A stretch of DNA of 64,000 bases from JAOAFT01 sp035390885. Its GTDB lineage: Bacteria > Bacteroidota > Ignavibacteria > UBA10030. The stretch is taken from positions 14,401-78,400 of the forward strand of contig DAOOUW010000004.1 in the NCBI GenBank assembly GCA_035390885.1, written 5' to 3'. Below the pieces are notes generated by a model that ran no database searches, was not told where the DNA came from, and saw nothing but the letters and a program-made list of their open reading frames with translations. Position numbers and translations under genes: made by a program. Numbering within the stretch: the first letter of the stretch is position 1; every line of letters starts with the position of its first letter. Of the stretch, positions 1 through 9,401 are shown piece by piece.

Positions 1-3000
1 ACCTCTTCAGGATATTCACCAAAGCGATCGCGCAGCTCTGCACGAAGATTCTGTAACTCGCCATTTGTAGAAACTCGATACAACCTTCGATAGACATCGA
101 GCCGTTCGGAATCATGTTCTATATAGATTTCTGGAATGTACGCATCTACATCAACTTCAATCACTGTATCCGGCAAATTTTTCTTTCCAACGGTACGCTG
201 TTCCGGAAAGAGATCGGAAAATTCTTTCTCTTTTAATTCCTGCACCGCTTCATCAACGATGCGCTGGTACATTTCGAATCCCATTTCCATAATAAAACCC
301 GATTGCTCAGAGCCAAGCAAATTACCCGCCCCACGAATTTCTAGATCTCGCATTGCCAGGTTAAAACCTGAACCAAGCTCAGTAAACTCTTCCAGCGCCT
401 GCAATTTACGGAGTGTTTGATGTGGTAATACCGAGAACGGCGGCGTGAGAAGATATGCGTACGCCTGAACATTCGAACGACCGACGCGTCCACGCAACTG
501 GTACAATTCGGCTAAACCAAATCGGTCTGCACGGTTGATAATAATTGTATTGACGCTTGGAATATCAATTCCCGACTCGATAATTTTTGTGCAAATCAAT
601 ACATCAAATTTCTTATCAAAGAAATCGAGCATTGTATGTTCAAGTTCATGTCCTTTCATTTGTCCATGGGCAATTCGATAGCGAGCGGTCGGCACTAACG
701 CTTGAAGCATCTGTTGTACGTTTTCAATATTCTGTACACGGTCGTGAACAAAGTATACCTGCCCGCCGCGATGCAATTCTTTTAGTATTGCCTCACGAAT
801 GAGATTCGTATCAAACTCTGCGATTTCTGTTTGGATAGGAAGTCGATTTTTGGGCGGAGTTGTAATGAGAGAAAGATCTCGCGCGCCAAGAAGCGAAAAT
901 TGTAACGTGCGAGGAATGGGCGTTGCCGTTAAGGTCAATGTATCCACCGTTGCTCGCATCTGTCGTAATTTTTCTTTGGCTGCAACGCCAAAGCGATGTT
1001 CTTCATCAATAATGAGAAGCCCGAGGTCTTTGAATTGAACATCCTTCGAAAGCAACCGATGCGTTCCGATTAGAATATCAATAGAACCAGCCTTCAACGC
1101 TTCGAGAATAGCATTTTGCTCTTTCCTGGTTCTGAATCTATTAATCATTTCAACACGAACCGAGTACCGCTCGACACGCTCGCGAAATGTTTGATAATGT
1201 TGTTGAGCAAGAATTGTCGTTGGCACCAGCACGGCGACTTGTTTGTTGTTCATTACAGCCTTGAACGCTGCACGCACGGCAATCTCGGTTTTCCCAAACC
1301 CAACATCGCCACAAATAAGTCGATCCATTGGCGATGGATTTTCCATATCTCTTTTTACTTCTTCCGTTGTACGAGCCTGATCGGGCGTATCTTCATAGAT
1401 GAAGGAAGCTTCGAGTTCTTTTTGCCAGTGTGCATCTGGCGCGCAGGCAAATCCTGATTCATGCTTTCGTTTTGCATAGAGCAAGATAAGATCGCGGGCA
1501 ATGTCTTTAATCTTTTTGCGTGCATGCGCCTTCAACCGATTCCAATCCGGTGTGCCAAGTTTCGACAGCTTCGGAACATGCCCTTCCTGCGATGAATACT
1601 TCTGAACTCTGTTTAAGGAGTTAAGATTGACATACAATGTGTCTCGTCCATCGTAGAGAAGTTTCATTACTTCTGTTTCGACGCCATTGATGCGCAATTT
1701 TTGAAGCCCCGCAAACTTCCCAATTCCATAGTCTTGATGCACAACAAAATCCCCGCGCCGAAGTTGTACCAGTTCCTTTTGAGAAATTCCATGGAACCGC
1801 TTTCGAGAGGAAAGTTTGCGCTGCTTCCGCCTACCAAAAATTTCGTGCTCGGTGAAAATAGCAAGTCTGACATCAGGAAAAATAAATCCATGGTGAAGCG
1901 CTTCGGAATGAATTTTATATTGCAGTTGAGCAGATCCATTCAGTCGTTGAGAATCTTCATTGTAAGATGGATTTGTAACTTCTTCTTCGATTAACTCTTC
2001 GAGACGTTGCGCTTCGTCGTTTGAATCTGCAAGGATCAATACATTGTACTGCTGCTCGTTGTAATGCCGAATTTGTTCGATGAGTCGCCGAATGCTTCCT
2101 TGAATTGGCGGATGCTGTGATGAACCAAATTGAATGCTTCCATTCGATCCTTGTTCGAAGGAAGTGTGAAGAATGCGAGGGCGCTGTGATATACTTTCCT
2201 CAAGCGCTTCCCATGAAAAAGTGGATGCATATCCCTCAAGCTGCAGCTCTTCGACTTCTTTTTGACAAAGCACAGGTCCATCAATGAATAAAAGAGTGTT
2301 CGATGGCAAATAATCAAAAATGGAAGTTGGTTGATTTCCGCGCTCATCGGTAAGGTTCGAAATATCGGGAACAAAGACGGCTGCCGAAAGCTCACGAATG
2401 GAACGCTGGGAAACAACATCGAACTCCCGAATTGATTCAATTGTATCTCCCCAAAATTCCAATCGAATTGGATGTTCGCCAATGAAAGGGAACACATCCA
2501 CAATTCCACCTCGTACAGCATAGTCGCCGTACTCTTCCACAAAATCTTTTTTTTCGAATCCAAAATCATTCAGTTGCGACAGCAAATCTTGAAAAGGATA
2601 TTCATGTTGAGCAGAAATCTTGATGATGTGCGAAGTAAATTGTTCCGGCGATGGCAAGCGCGCAGTGAGAGCCTCCGCCGATGCAATTAGTAAAATGTTC
2701 GATGATTGCGAGAGTGCAAGGAGTGATTCGATTTTAGCAATCAGCGCTGTAATATCTAATTGGTAAGATTTATGGTTTGGCGGCGCAACGTATAAGCGTA
2801 CGGAAGAATCATCGAGGATTCGTGTACAATCATCGTAGATTTCTTCCGCTCGATCTTTCTCTGATGTAACTACAAGAACAACGCCACGGTACTGTTGATG
2901 AAGGGAAGCAGTAAACAGGGAAAGAAGAGAACCGCGTATTCCAGAAATAGTAATAGGATTGGTTGAAGTGAGCTGGCGAAGCTCATTCTCGAATTTTGAA

Positions 3001-3044
3001 AATGTCGAGGTAGATTGCAGTTGTTGTAAAAGCTCATCCAGCAT
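1..3044 (-). CDS. mfd: Transcription-repair coupling factor Mfd, 3' end beyond window
   Basis: DNA translocase that removes RNA polymerase stalled at lesions and recruits UvrA. The frame is open from ATG at 3044 to the left edge (1014 codons), so the C-terminus is missing; full-length Mfd is about 1100-1200 residues. Order seen: UvrB-like N-terminal domains (about 1-330), RNA-polymerase interaction domain around residue 430 (GDFVVHQDYGIGKFAG), helicase Walker A near residue 578 (GDVGFGKTE), DEEH box near 677 (IIDEEHRFG), second RecA-like lobe with GRVGRS, and the beginning of the C-terminal TRCF domain. It lies 68 bp after typA on the same strand, and no clear Shine-Dalgarno sequence precedes the ATG. 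Family assignment is secure. Confidence 0.95.
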   Translation of the reverse strand, partial: MLDELLQQLQSTSTFSKFENELRQLTSTNPITISGIRGSLLSLFTASLHQQYRGVVLVVTSEKDRAEEIYDDCTRILDDSSVRLYVAPPNHKSYQLDITALIAKIESLLALSQSSNILLIASAEALTARLPSPEQFTSHIIKISAQHEYPFQDLLSQLNDFGFEKKDFVEEYGDYAVRGGIVDVFPFIGEHPIRLEFWGDTIESIREFDVVSQRSIRELSAAVFVPDISNLTDERGNQPTSIFDYLPSNTLLFIDGPVLCQKEVEELQLEGYASTFSWEALEESISQRPRILHTSFEQGSNGSIQFGSSQHPPIQGSIRRLIEQIRHYNEQQYNVLILADSNDEAQRLEELIEEEVTNPSYNEDSQRLNGSAQLQYKIHSEALHHGFIFPDVRLAIFTEHEIFGRRKQRKLSSRKRFHGISQKELVQLRRGDFVVHQDYGIGKFAGLQKLRINGVETEVMKLLYDGRDTLYVNLNSLNRVQKYSSQEGHVPKLSKLGTPDWNRLKAHARKKIKDIARDLILLYAKRKHESGFACAPDAHWQKELEASFIYEDTPDQARTTEEVKRDMENPSPMDRLICGDVGFGKTEIAVRAAFKAVMNNKQVAVLVPTTILAQQHYQTFRERVERYSVRVEMINRFRTRKEQNAILEALKAGSIDILIGTHRLLSKDVQFKDLGLLIIDEEHRFGVAAKEKLRQMRATVDTLTLTATPIPRTLQFSLLGARDLSLITTPPKNRLPIQTEIAEFDTNLIREAILKELHRGGQVYFVHDRVQNIENVQQMLQALVPTARYRIAHGQMKGHELEHTMLDFFDKKFDVLICTKIIESGIDIPSVNTIIINRADRFGLAELYQLRGRVGRSNVQAYAYLLTPPFSVLPHQTLRKLQALEEFTELGSGFNLAMRDLEIRGAGNLLGSEQSGFIMEMGFEMYQRIVDEAVQELKEKEFSDLFPEQRTVGKKNLPDTVIEVDVDAYIPEIYIEHDSERLDVYRRLYRVSTNGELQNLRAELRDRFGEYPEE

Positions 3045-3111
3045 AGAAATGTTTCTATTCCACTACAATTCTTTTTACCCTATCGTTCACTGCTACGAAT
3101 GATGAGCGAAC

Positions 3112-4962
3112 CTATGCTTCGATTGTTTCTGCCTGTTTTCGGGAATATCGGTTTCGATCGTTGTGGTCGAGTATTTTCTTTCGTAAGCGAATTGATTTCG
3201 GAGTAACTTCCACTAATTCGTCATCGGCAATCCATTCGATTGCTTGTTCTAGCGTCAGAAGTCGCGGCGGTTCAAGCCGTACAGCTTCATCTGAGCCCGA
3301 TGCTCGCATATTCGTCAGTTGTTTTGTTCGGCACACATTGACGACCATGTCGTACTCGCGGGAATTTTCACCAACAATCATTCCTGCATAGACTTGCGTT
3401 CCTGGCTCGATGAAGAACGTACATCGATCCTGAAGTTTCCACATTGCGTACGGCACCGCTGTGCCATCTTCAAGCGCAACGAGCGCGCCTCGTGAGCGTG
3501 TAGAAATATCACCCTTGTGTGGTTCATAGCTATAGAATGTTTGATGGAGAATGCCGGTGCCTTTTGTTTGTGTAAGAAATTCAGAACGGAAGCCAATCAA
3601 GCCTCGTGCTGGTACCAGAAATTCTAATCGTGTGTTTCCTTTGTTTTGGATCATGTTGCGTAACTCGCCTCGACGTGAGCCAATATTTTCCATCGTTACG
3701 CCGACGAACTCATCCGGCACATCAATGATAACCTGCTCATACGGTTCACACACAATGTCATCGATGCGTTTATAAATTACCTCGGGGCGCGAGACTTGAA
3801 ATTCATATCCTTCACGTCGCATCGTTTCAATTAAAATACTGAGATGAAGTTCGCCTCGTCCGCTCAACTTAAAGACATCCGGCGAATCTGTTAATTCCAC
3901 TCGCAAGCTGACGTTCGAGCGAAGTTCACGCGCTAATCGTTCGCCAAGATGCCGTGTTGTAACATATTTTCCTTCCAATCCAGCTAAAGGGGAATTGTTG
4001 ACGACAAAATTCATCGAGAGCGTCGGTTCTTCAATCGAAACAAATGGCAAAGGACTGGGATCGACAGCATCGGCAATCGTCTCGCCAATATCAACATCTT
4101 CCATCCCAGCGATAGCGATAATGTCGCCTGTTCCAGCTTCTTCAACTTCGAGTCGCTCTAAACCGTAAAAAGTATAAATCTTTGTTACGCGAGCATCTTC
4201 GATTGTGCCATCGCGATGAACGACTTTCATTGGCGATCCAAGCCGAATGGCGCCACGGTTTACTTTTCCAATACCGAGCCTACCGAGATAGTCATTATAA
4301 TCAATGGTTGTTACAAGCATTTGAAATGGCGCATCGATATCGCCATCTGGCGCTGGAATTCGTTCGATAATGGTTTCAAAAAGCGGTTCGAGCGAAGAGT
4401 TTTTATCTTCCAATTCCCGTTTTGCGATTCCTTGCTTTGCAATGCAGTAAAGCGTAGGGAAATCTAATTGTTTGTCTGTTGCGCCAAGCGAAAGAAACAA
4501 TTCAAAAATCTCATCGAGTACTTCGTGGGGACGAGCATCTTTTCGATCGATTTTGTTGATAATAACAATCGGATGAAGATTGAGTTCTAGCGATTTCTTT
4601 AGAACGAACTTTGTTCCTGGGAGCGGTCCTTCAGCGGCATCGACAAGGAGGAGAACTCCGTCTACCATTTTCAATGTCCGTTCAACTTCGCCCGAAAAAT
4701 CAGAATGCCCTGGCGTATCGACAATATTAATTTTATACTCGACTCCAGTTATTGGGTGTGTATAAAGGACAGCGGTATTTTTTGCCAGAATTGTGATTCC
4801 TCGTTCTCGTTCTAACTCGTTGGAATCCATCACGCGAGCGCCAACGTTTTGGTTTGCACGAAATGTTCCTGTTTGACGAAGCATATAATCAACAAGCGTT
4901 GTCTTTCCGTGGTCAACATGCGCTATAATTGCAATATTTCGAATTTGATCTCTTGTAATCAT
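3112..4962 (-). CDS. typA: Ribosome-associated GTPase TypA/BipA
   Basis: Translational GTPase of the EF-G/LepA superfamily that binds the 70S ribosome and acts in ribosome assembly and stress adaptation. 616 residues, typical length. G1 is AHVDHGKT (14-21), G3 DTPGH (82-86), G4 NKID (136-139); domain II, the EF-G-like domains III/V and the TypA-specific C-terminal domain follow. ATG at 4962 starts directly at the conserved N-terminus. An exact TAGGTTTG resembling the Bacteroidota -7 promoter element lies at 5030-5037 on this strand, but no TTG sits at the right distance upstream, so I do not call a promoter. Upstream hairpins at 5041-5134 insulate it from the next gene. Confidence 0.96.
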   Translation of the reverse strand: MITRDQIRNIAIIAHVDHGKTTLVDYMLRQTGTFRANQNVGARVMDSNELERERGITILAKNTAVLYTHPITGVEYKINIVDTPGHSDFSGEVERTLKMVDGVLLLVDAAEGPLPGTKFVLKKSLELNLHPIVIINKIDRKDARPHEVLDEIFELFLSLGATDKQLDFPTLYCIAKQGIAKRELEDKNSSLEPLFETIIERIPAPDGDIDAPFQMLVTTIDYNDYLGRLGIGKVNRGAIRLGSPMKVVHRDGTIEDARVTKIYTFYGLERLEVEEAGTGDIIAIAGMEDVDIGETIADAVDPSPLPFVSIEEPTLSMNFVVNNSPLAGLEGKYVTTRHLGERLARELRSNVSLRVELTDSPDVFKLSGRGELHLSILIETMRREGYEFQVSRPEVIYKRIDDIVCEPYEQVIIDVPDEFVGVTMENIGSRRGELRNMIQNKGNTRLEFLVPARGLIGFRSEFLTQTKGTGILHQTFYSYEPHKGDISTRSRGALVALEDGTAVPYAMWKLQDRCTFFIEPGTQVYAGMIVGENSREYDMVVNVCRTKQLTNMRASGSDEAVRLEPPRLLTLEQAIEWIADDELVEVTPKSIRLRKKILDHNDRNRYSRKQAETIEA

Positions 4963-5040
4963 TGTATCTTATACCTAAAAAAATATCTCAGCCTCTCCAC
5001 TTCTGCAGAAAGTACTGAGAGTAAATCAACAAACCTACGA

Positions 5041-5072
5041 TAAAAAATAAATGCCTCTTTTAATGGAGGCAT
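5041..5072 (-). terminator. Second (distal) tandem terminator hairpin
   Basis: Inverted repeat ATGCCTC / GAGGCAT (5051-5057 with 5066-5072). Read on the minus strand it is followed by a T-rich run (5050-5041). It lies behind the stronger hairpin at 5103-5134 and upstream of typA, so it likely backs up termination of the outer-membrane gene. Confidence 0.6.
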
Positions 5073-5102
5073 CTATAAGATACGAAACTTTTGGGAGAAA
5101 TT

Positions 5103-5134
5103 AAAAAGGCTGGGATAAATCTGCCAGCCTTTTT
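5103..5134 (-). terminator. Rho-independent terminator of the 5148-6185 gene
   Basis: Perfect 11-bp inverted repeat (5103-5113 with 5124-5134), GC-rich at the loop end (GGCTGG/CCAGCC), with A-tract and T-tract arms that would work in either direction. It begins 14 bp past the stop codon of the outer-membrane protein gene. Confidence 0.85.
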
Positions 5135-5147
5135 AGAAGAAATCTTA

Positions 5148-6185
5148 TTATCGGATGGAAATACCTGCGCCAAGTGTTGCTACAGGAACTTTTGCAAAGC
5201 TATATTCTGCATTGATATCGAGAATAAATAAGGAAAATCGAAGTCCCACATTGAAACGAGATTTATTATCTCCAGTAAAATCAAAGCCTTTTACAGTTAC
5301 GGTGTTCCCTGTTGCTGGATCAAGATAGTCATAATCGTTTAATGTAGCTGTAGCTTTTTCTAATTGGAATCCTCCATAGAGCGTTACAAACAAAATACTC
5401 TTGCTCGCTTCCAATCCATAGGCAACACCTTTTGCAGTAAAAATATCTTTATCCGAAGTTGATTTGAATGTTAGTTTCTGAGTTGTAAAATGTACCGCAA
5501 TATCAACTGGGCATAGAGGAATCCACTGATCGACGTCATAGCGCAAGCCAAATCCAAAATAACTCAACTTACCGGCATCTTCTATTTTTGTTGGAGGTAT
5601 GTAGCGTCCAATCACTTCAAATCCTAATGGCAATCCAATAGCAACTTGAGGAACAGGAAGCGGAACTGAAGGGATATCAAATCCACCAGGGAATGAAAAA
5701 ATTTGTTTGTTGACAGGTATGGTTATTGAATCTCCGTTGCCAATTCCGAATTTGAAATTACGACTCACCATTAGTGGAGTAGATTCTTTTGAACCAAGAG
5801 CGGTGTTCAATGTAATAGTTTCTGGATAGTCGACTCCTCGTCTAAATGTAATTGGCACTGAAGGATAACTCGGATCGATTTCGTTGGCTCGAACTGTAAA
5901 AGTTTCTGGCAGGTTGTAGATAAAGGTTTTATCTCCATCTTTTACAAACGTAAGAGAGACTTTCACGCCAATATCAAATCCTAATACCTTGTGGAGATCC
6001 GCAGAATGGTAATAGCCTGAATTAAGATCGGCAGAAAAATGGTTAAGAAATGGGGAGACATATCCTATCACAGCATCTCGAGAAAGTTTTTGAATTTGCT
6101 CCTGCAAATCTTGCGCCTGTACCGTTACGACAAATGCTGCTGTAAAAATTGTAGTGATAATAAGGATTCGTGAACAATGTCGCAT
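5148..6185 (-). CDS. Secreted outer-membrane beta-barrel protein (DUF6588-like)
   Basis: 345 residues. An N-terminal signal peptide (hydrophobic about 7-22, ending VQAQ) is followed by alternating-hydrophobic strands and a C-terminal run ending in an aromatic/glycine pattern typical of barrels. The segment FGFGLRYDVDQWIP resembles the Bacteroidota DUF6588 family; that link is from memory and needs a profile search. No catalytic motif is visible. The start is well defined by GGAGGAATT just before ATG. It is monocistronic, with its own promoter (6208-6236) and two downstream terminators, which suggests a well-expressed envelope protein. Role unknown. Confidence 0.8.
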   Translation of the reverse strand: MRHCSRILIITTIFTAAFVVTVQAQDLQEQIQKLSRDAVIGYVSPFLNHFSADLNSGYYHSADLHKVLGFDIGVKVSLTFVKDGDKTFIYNLPETFTVRANEIDPSYPSVPITFRRGVDYPETITLNTALGSKESTPLMVSRNFKFGIGNGDSITIPVNKQIFSFPGGFDIPSVPLPVPQVAIGLPLGFEVIGRYIPPTKIEDAGKLSYFGFGLRYDVDQWIPLCPVDIAVHFTTQKLTFKSTSDKDIFTAKGVAYGLEASKSILFVTLYGGFQLEKATATLNDYDYLDPATGNTVTVKGFDFTGDNKSRFNVGLRFSLFILDINAEYSFAKVPVATLGAGISIR

Positions 6186-6207
6186 AATTCCTCCTATTGA
6201 TTAAAGT

Positions 6208-6236
6208 TTATTATATGTAAAGGTTATTCGTTACAA
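6208..6236 (-). promoter_or_regulatory. Promoter of the 5148-6185 outer-membrane gene
   Basis: On the minus strand TTGTAA (6236-6231), 17-bp spacer, TAATAA (6213-6208); an overlapping TATAAT sits 2 bp upstream. Predicted mRNA start near 6201 gives a leader of about 16 nt carrying GGAGGA. Confidence 0.5.
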
Positions 6237-6437
6237 ATGTAAATGTTCCTTTATGAAATTACAAGGGGAATTTGTGTCTTGTGTCGGGTAGCGCTTTTTA
6301 TTGAACATGTTCCGATGGCGCTTCGCGTATCTGCCGAAGTATTTCTTGCTGTAGCAATTGATTGCCACTCTAGTGCATGTTTCCCGTCTCCATTGTTGCA
6401 ACATTTGGTTGTTTCTTGTATTTTTTCACTATTCATT
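6237..6437. other. Divergent intergenic region, no gene seen
   Basis: Between the outward-facing promoters at 6208-6236 and 6438-6467. A 93-codon open frame (6243-6524, plus) has no Shine-Dalgarno, low-complexity hydrophobic composition and overlaps the rodZ-side promoter; I read it as chance. A perfect 10-bp palindrome (GAACATGTTC, 6304-6313) could be an operator, but nothing supports that beyond symmetry. Confidence 0.4.
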
Positions 6438-6467
6438 TTGCAAGTTAATTCTATTTCTACATATTAC
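6438..6467 (+). promoter_or_regulatory. Candidate promoter of the rodZ-like gene / ligA
   Basis: TTGCAA (6438-6443), 18-bp spacer, TATTAC (6462-6467); predicted leader about 74 nt before the ATG at 6548. Confidence 0.4.
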
Positions 6468-6547
6468 AGCTTGAAAGTGGAAGAAATAATTACTACCATT
6501 TTTAAAGAAATGGGGAGGAAATAATTCATACCACAAGATAAGAGCTT

Positions 6548-7348
6548 ATGACATTTGAAGAATTTGGCAATATGTTGCGTCAACAGCGGCTTGCTAAGGA
6601 AGTTTCATTAGCGGATATAGCTACTGTAACGCGAATAAATATAAAATTTTTAGAGGCGTTGGAAAATGGTCAGTTTCATATACTTCCAGCAACTTATGTT
6701 CGAGCATTTTTGCGTGAATACACAGTGATGGTCCAGCTGGACCCCGCTGTTGTATTGCAACAATACGACGAAATCAAAGCAGCTTCTGACATTCAAAAAT
6801 CTTCGACTACATCATCTTCTTCCCCAACAGCGTCTACACAACAGGTACCGGCAACACCCAAGAATAACGGTCTGACAAATTCTGCTCGCAAGTCCATCGA
6901 AATAATAGCTGTCATCATTGTCGTGTTTGCAATGGTCTGGTTCCTGTTATCCAAAAATAAAAATCAAACAGATATTCAACCTGAGATTGCATTCGAAGAA
7001 GTTGTTAAAGAAGCGGAACTTACCACGAGCAAAGCTCCTCAATCAATTGTGAAACAAACGCCTCAACCCACCATTCCATCTATATCTGATAGCCTTGTTC
7101 TAGAAATTATTACAACAGATTCGCTCTGGTTGAGAATGTTTATCGATGATTCAATCGCAAGAGAATATCTTTTTCCTCCAAATGTAAAGCATACCTTCAA
7201 GGCAGCAAAATCTTTTTCTCTTACTCTTGGAAATGCCGGCGCTGCCAAAGTCAAACTCAATGGAAAAGAACTTGGAATGCTTGGAAAGCCTGGAGCAATT
7301 GTGCGTAATAAAATCTTAACTGCAAAATCACTTCAATCATTGGAATAA
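6548..7348 (+). CDS. RodZ-like helix-turn-helix membrane protein (HTH_25 / DUF4115)
   Basis: Cytoskeletal adaptor type protein linking MreB-like filaments to the inner membrane in the RodZ family. 266 residues: cytoplasmic HTH (about 1-75, with the typical FLEALENGQF and YVRAFLREY segments), Ser/Thr/Pro-rich linker (80-112), one transmembrane helix (about 117-135), periplasmic linker, and a C-terminal beta-rich DUF4115-like domain (about 180-260, with WLRMFIDD). Topology and domain order match RodZ, but no mre genes are in the window, so the cell-shape role is by family. It is 10 bp upstream of ligA, same strand, probably co-transcribed. Confidence 0.8.
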   Translation: MTFEEFGNMLRQQRLAKEVSLADIATVTRINIKFLEALENGQFHILPATYVRAFLREYTVMVQLDPAVVLQQYDEIKAASDIQKSSTTSSSSPTASTQQVPATPKNNGLTNSARKSIEIIAVIIVVFAMVWFLLSKNKNQTDIQPEIAFEEVVKEAELTTSKAPQSIVKQTPQPTIPSISDSLVLEIITTDSLWLRMFIDDSIAREYLFPPNVKHTFKAAKSFSLTLGNAGAAKVKLNGKELGMLGKPGAIVRNKILTAKSLQSLE

Positions 7349-7358
7349 TAAAATTTCT

Positions 7359-9377
7359 ATGCCTTCCAGTGTTGAACAAGAAGTAGAAGAGTTACGCCGC
7401 ATTATTCGAGAGCACGATTACAGGTACTATGTACTCGCTGAGCCTACTATTTCCGACGAGGAATATGACCAGCTCATGCATCGCCTCATAGAATTAGAGA
7501 TAGCATACCCACATTTGCGTACACCAGATTCTCCAACTCAACGCGTTGGCGGACAGCCTCTAAAAGAATTTCCAACTGTTGTTCATCGTGTACCGATGTT
7601 GAGTCTGTCGAATACCTACAATGCCGAGGAGTTATATGATTTTGATCGGCGTGTACGTGAACTTTTAGGGACACAGGATTACAGATATGTGGGCGAGCTC
7701 AAATTCGATGGAATTGCAATTAGCTTGACTTATGAAAATGGAATCTTTACTCTTGGCGCAACTCGCGGCGATGGAGTTCAAGGAGATGATATCACACAGA
7801 ACTTGAAAACTATCCGTTCGATACCATTGCGTATACGTTCAAAACAACCTGCCCCTCCTTATCTGGAAGTGCGCGGCGAAGCGTATATGAACCGGAAAGA
7901 TTTCGAACAAATGAACGAAGAACGTCAACTCGCTGGTGAAAAACCATTTGCAAATCCAAGGAACTCCGTTGCGGGAACTTTGAAGCTTCAAGATCCTGCT
8001 CTTGTTGCTCAGCGTCCTTTAAATTTTATTGCATATTATTTACGTGGAGATATATCTGTTTCTTACCACTCAGAATGCCTTCAACTATTGAAAGAGTTTG
8101 GTTTTCCAACAAGTGAACAAACAAAAATATGCCCAACCATCAAAGACATTGAAGCGTATTGGAAATATTGGGAAGAGCATCGCGATGACCTTCCATTCGA
8201 TATTGATGGAGTTGTTGCTAAAGTAGATTCGCTCAGCCAACAAGAACAATTGGGAGCTATTGCAAAAAGTCCAAGATGGGCAGTTGCCTGCAAGTTTGCA
8301 TCCCGCAAGGCAACAACGCAGCTCAAAGCCATCCGTCTTCAGGTTGGTCGGTTAGGAACAATTACTCCCGTTGCCGAGCTTGAACCTGTCTTTTTAGGCG
8401 GAACGACGGTTTCTCGCGCAACGCTTCATAATGAGGATTATATTCGAGAATTGGATATTCGCGTTTCCGATACGGTTGTTGTTGAAAAAGGCGGCGATGT
8501 TATTCCAAAAGTAACAGCTGTTGTGATAGAAAAACGTCCACCGAACACTCGTCCATACCGATTTCCGAAAACCTGCCCTGTTTGTTCTTCTCCTATCTAT
8601 CGACCAGAAGGCGAGGCTAATTATTATTGTGAAAACAGCGATTGTCCAGCTCAAGTAAAAGGTCGGATAGAACACTTTGCAAGTCGCGGAGCAATGGATA
8701 TCGAAGGACTTGGAGAGGCGGTGGTGGACCAACTTGTAGAGAACCAACTTGTAAAAAATTGCGCTGACCTCTATGATTTATCCTCAAAACGTGCTACATT
8801 AGAGCAGTTAGAACGGTGGGGAAAAAAGAAAGTAACTAATTTATTGGAAGCCATCGAACGGAGTAAGCGGCAGCCTTTCCACCGTGTTCTTTATGCATTA
8901 GGAATTCGACACGTCGGAGCCAGTGTAGCACAGCGAATTGTTGAAAAATTTTGTATAATAGATCAGTTAATCAATGCTACAAAAGAAGATTTAATGACAG
9001 TACCTGGCATTGGATCTGAAATTGCTGAAAGCATTATTCGGTTCTTTCAAAATAAACATAACAGCACGATTGTAGAGCGACTTCGAAAAGCTGGCGTTCA
9101 ATTTGAGCAGAAAGAGCTCCCTCGCTCACAGTCCACAGCATTGAGTGGAAAAGTGTTTGTGTTGACTGGAACATTGGCATCAATGACTCGTGAAGAAGCA
9201 AAGAATAAAATTGAAGCTCTAGGAGGTAAAGTTGCTTCTTCTGTTAGTAGTAAAACGGATTTTGTAATTGTTGGTACAGACGCGGGGTCTAAATTAGAGA
9301 AGGCAAAGGCTCTGCAGAAAACGATTCTGAACGAAGATGATTTTTTGAAAATGCTTTCAAAATATGATATAGTATAA
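7359..9377 (+). CDS. ligA: NAD-dependent DNA ligase LigA
   Basis: Seals nicks in replication and repair, using NAD+ to adenylate the active-site lysine. 672 residues, normal length. The Ia NAD-binding domain is at 1-70, the KxDG nucleotidyltransferase motif has K115 (ELKFDG), then OB fold, a four-cysteine zinc finger (CPVC...CENSDC), helix-hairpin-helix repeats (VPGIGSEIAESI) and a C-terminal BRCT domain (about 590-672). The start ATG at 7359 follows the rodZ-like gene by 10 bp without a clear Shine-Dalgarno. All key residues are present. Confidence 0.97.
   Translation: MPSSVEQEVEELRRIIREHDYRYYVLAEPTISDEEYDQLMHRLIELEIAYPHLRTPDSPTQRVGGQPLKEFPTVVHRVPMLSLSNTYNAEELYDFDRRVRELLGTQDYRYVGELKFDGIAISLTYENGIFTLGATRGDGVQGDDITQNLKTIRSIPLRIRSKQPAPPYLEVRGEAYMNRKDFEQMNEERQLAGEKPFANPRNSVAGTLKLQDPALVAQRPLNFIAYYLRGDISVSYHSECLQLLKEFGFPTSEQTKICPTIKDIEAYWKYWEEHRDDLPFDIDGVVAKVDSLSQQEQLGAIAKSPRWAVACKFASRKATTQLKAIRLQVGRLGTITPVAELEPVFLGGTTVSRATLHNEDYIRELDIRVSDTVVVEKGGDVIPKVTAVVIEKRPPNTRPYRFPKTCPVCSSPIYRPEGEANYYCENSDCPAQVKGRIEHFASRGAMDIEGLGEAVVDQLVENQLVKNCADLYDLSSKRATLEQLERWGKKKVTNLLEAIERSKRQPFHRVLYALGIRHVGASVAQRIVEKFCIIDQLINATKEDLMTVPGIGSEIAESIIRFFQNKHNSTIVERLRKAGVQFEQKELPRSQSTALSGKVFVLTGTLASMTREEAKNKIEALGGKVASSVSSKTDFVIVGTDAGSKLEKAKALQKTILNEDDFLKMLSKYDIV
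9345..9373 (+). promoter_or_regulatory. Promoter inside the ligA 3' end for the 9402 gene
   Basis: TTGAAA (9345-9350), 17-bp spacer, TATAGT (9368-9373). It overlaps the last codons of ligA and would start transcription near 9380, giving a roughly 20-nt leader with GGAGGA. Confidence 0.5.
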
Positions 9378-9401
9378 TCATCCATACATGGAGGAACTTC
9401 T

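Noticed and set aside
5030..5037. TAGGTTTG as typA promoter
   Set aside because: No TTG at the expected distance upstream.
6243..6524. 93-codon plus-strand open frame between the outer-membrane gene and the rodZ-like gene
   Set aside because: No Shine-Dalgarno, low complexity, overlaps two promoters; looks like chance.
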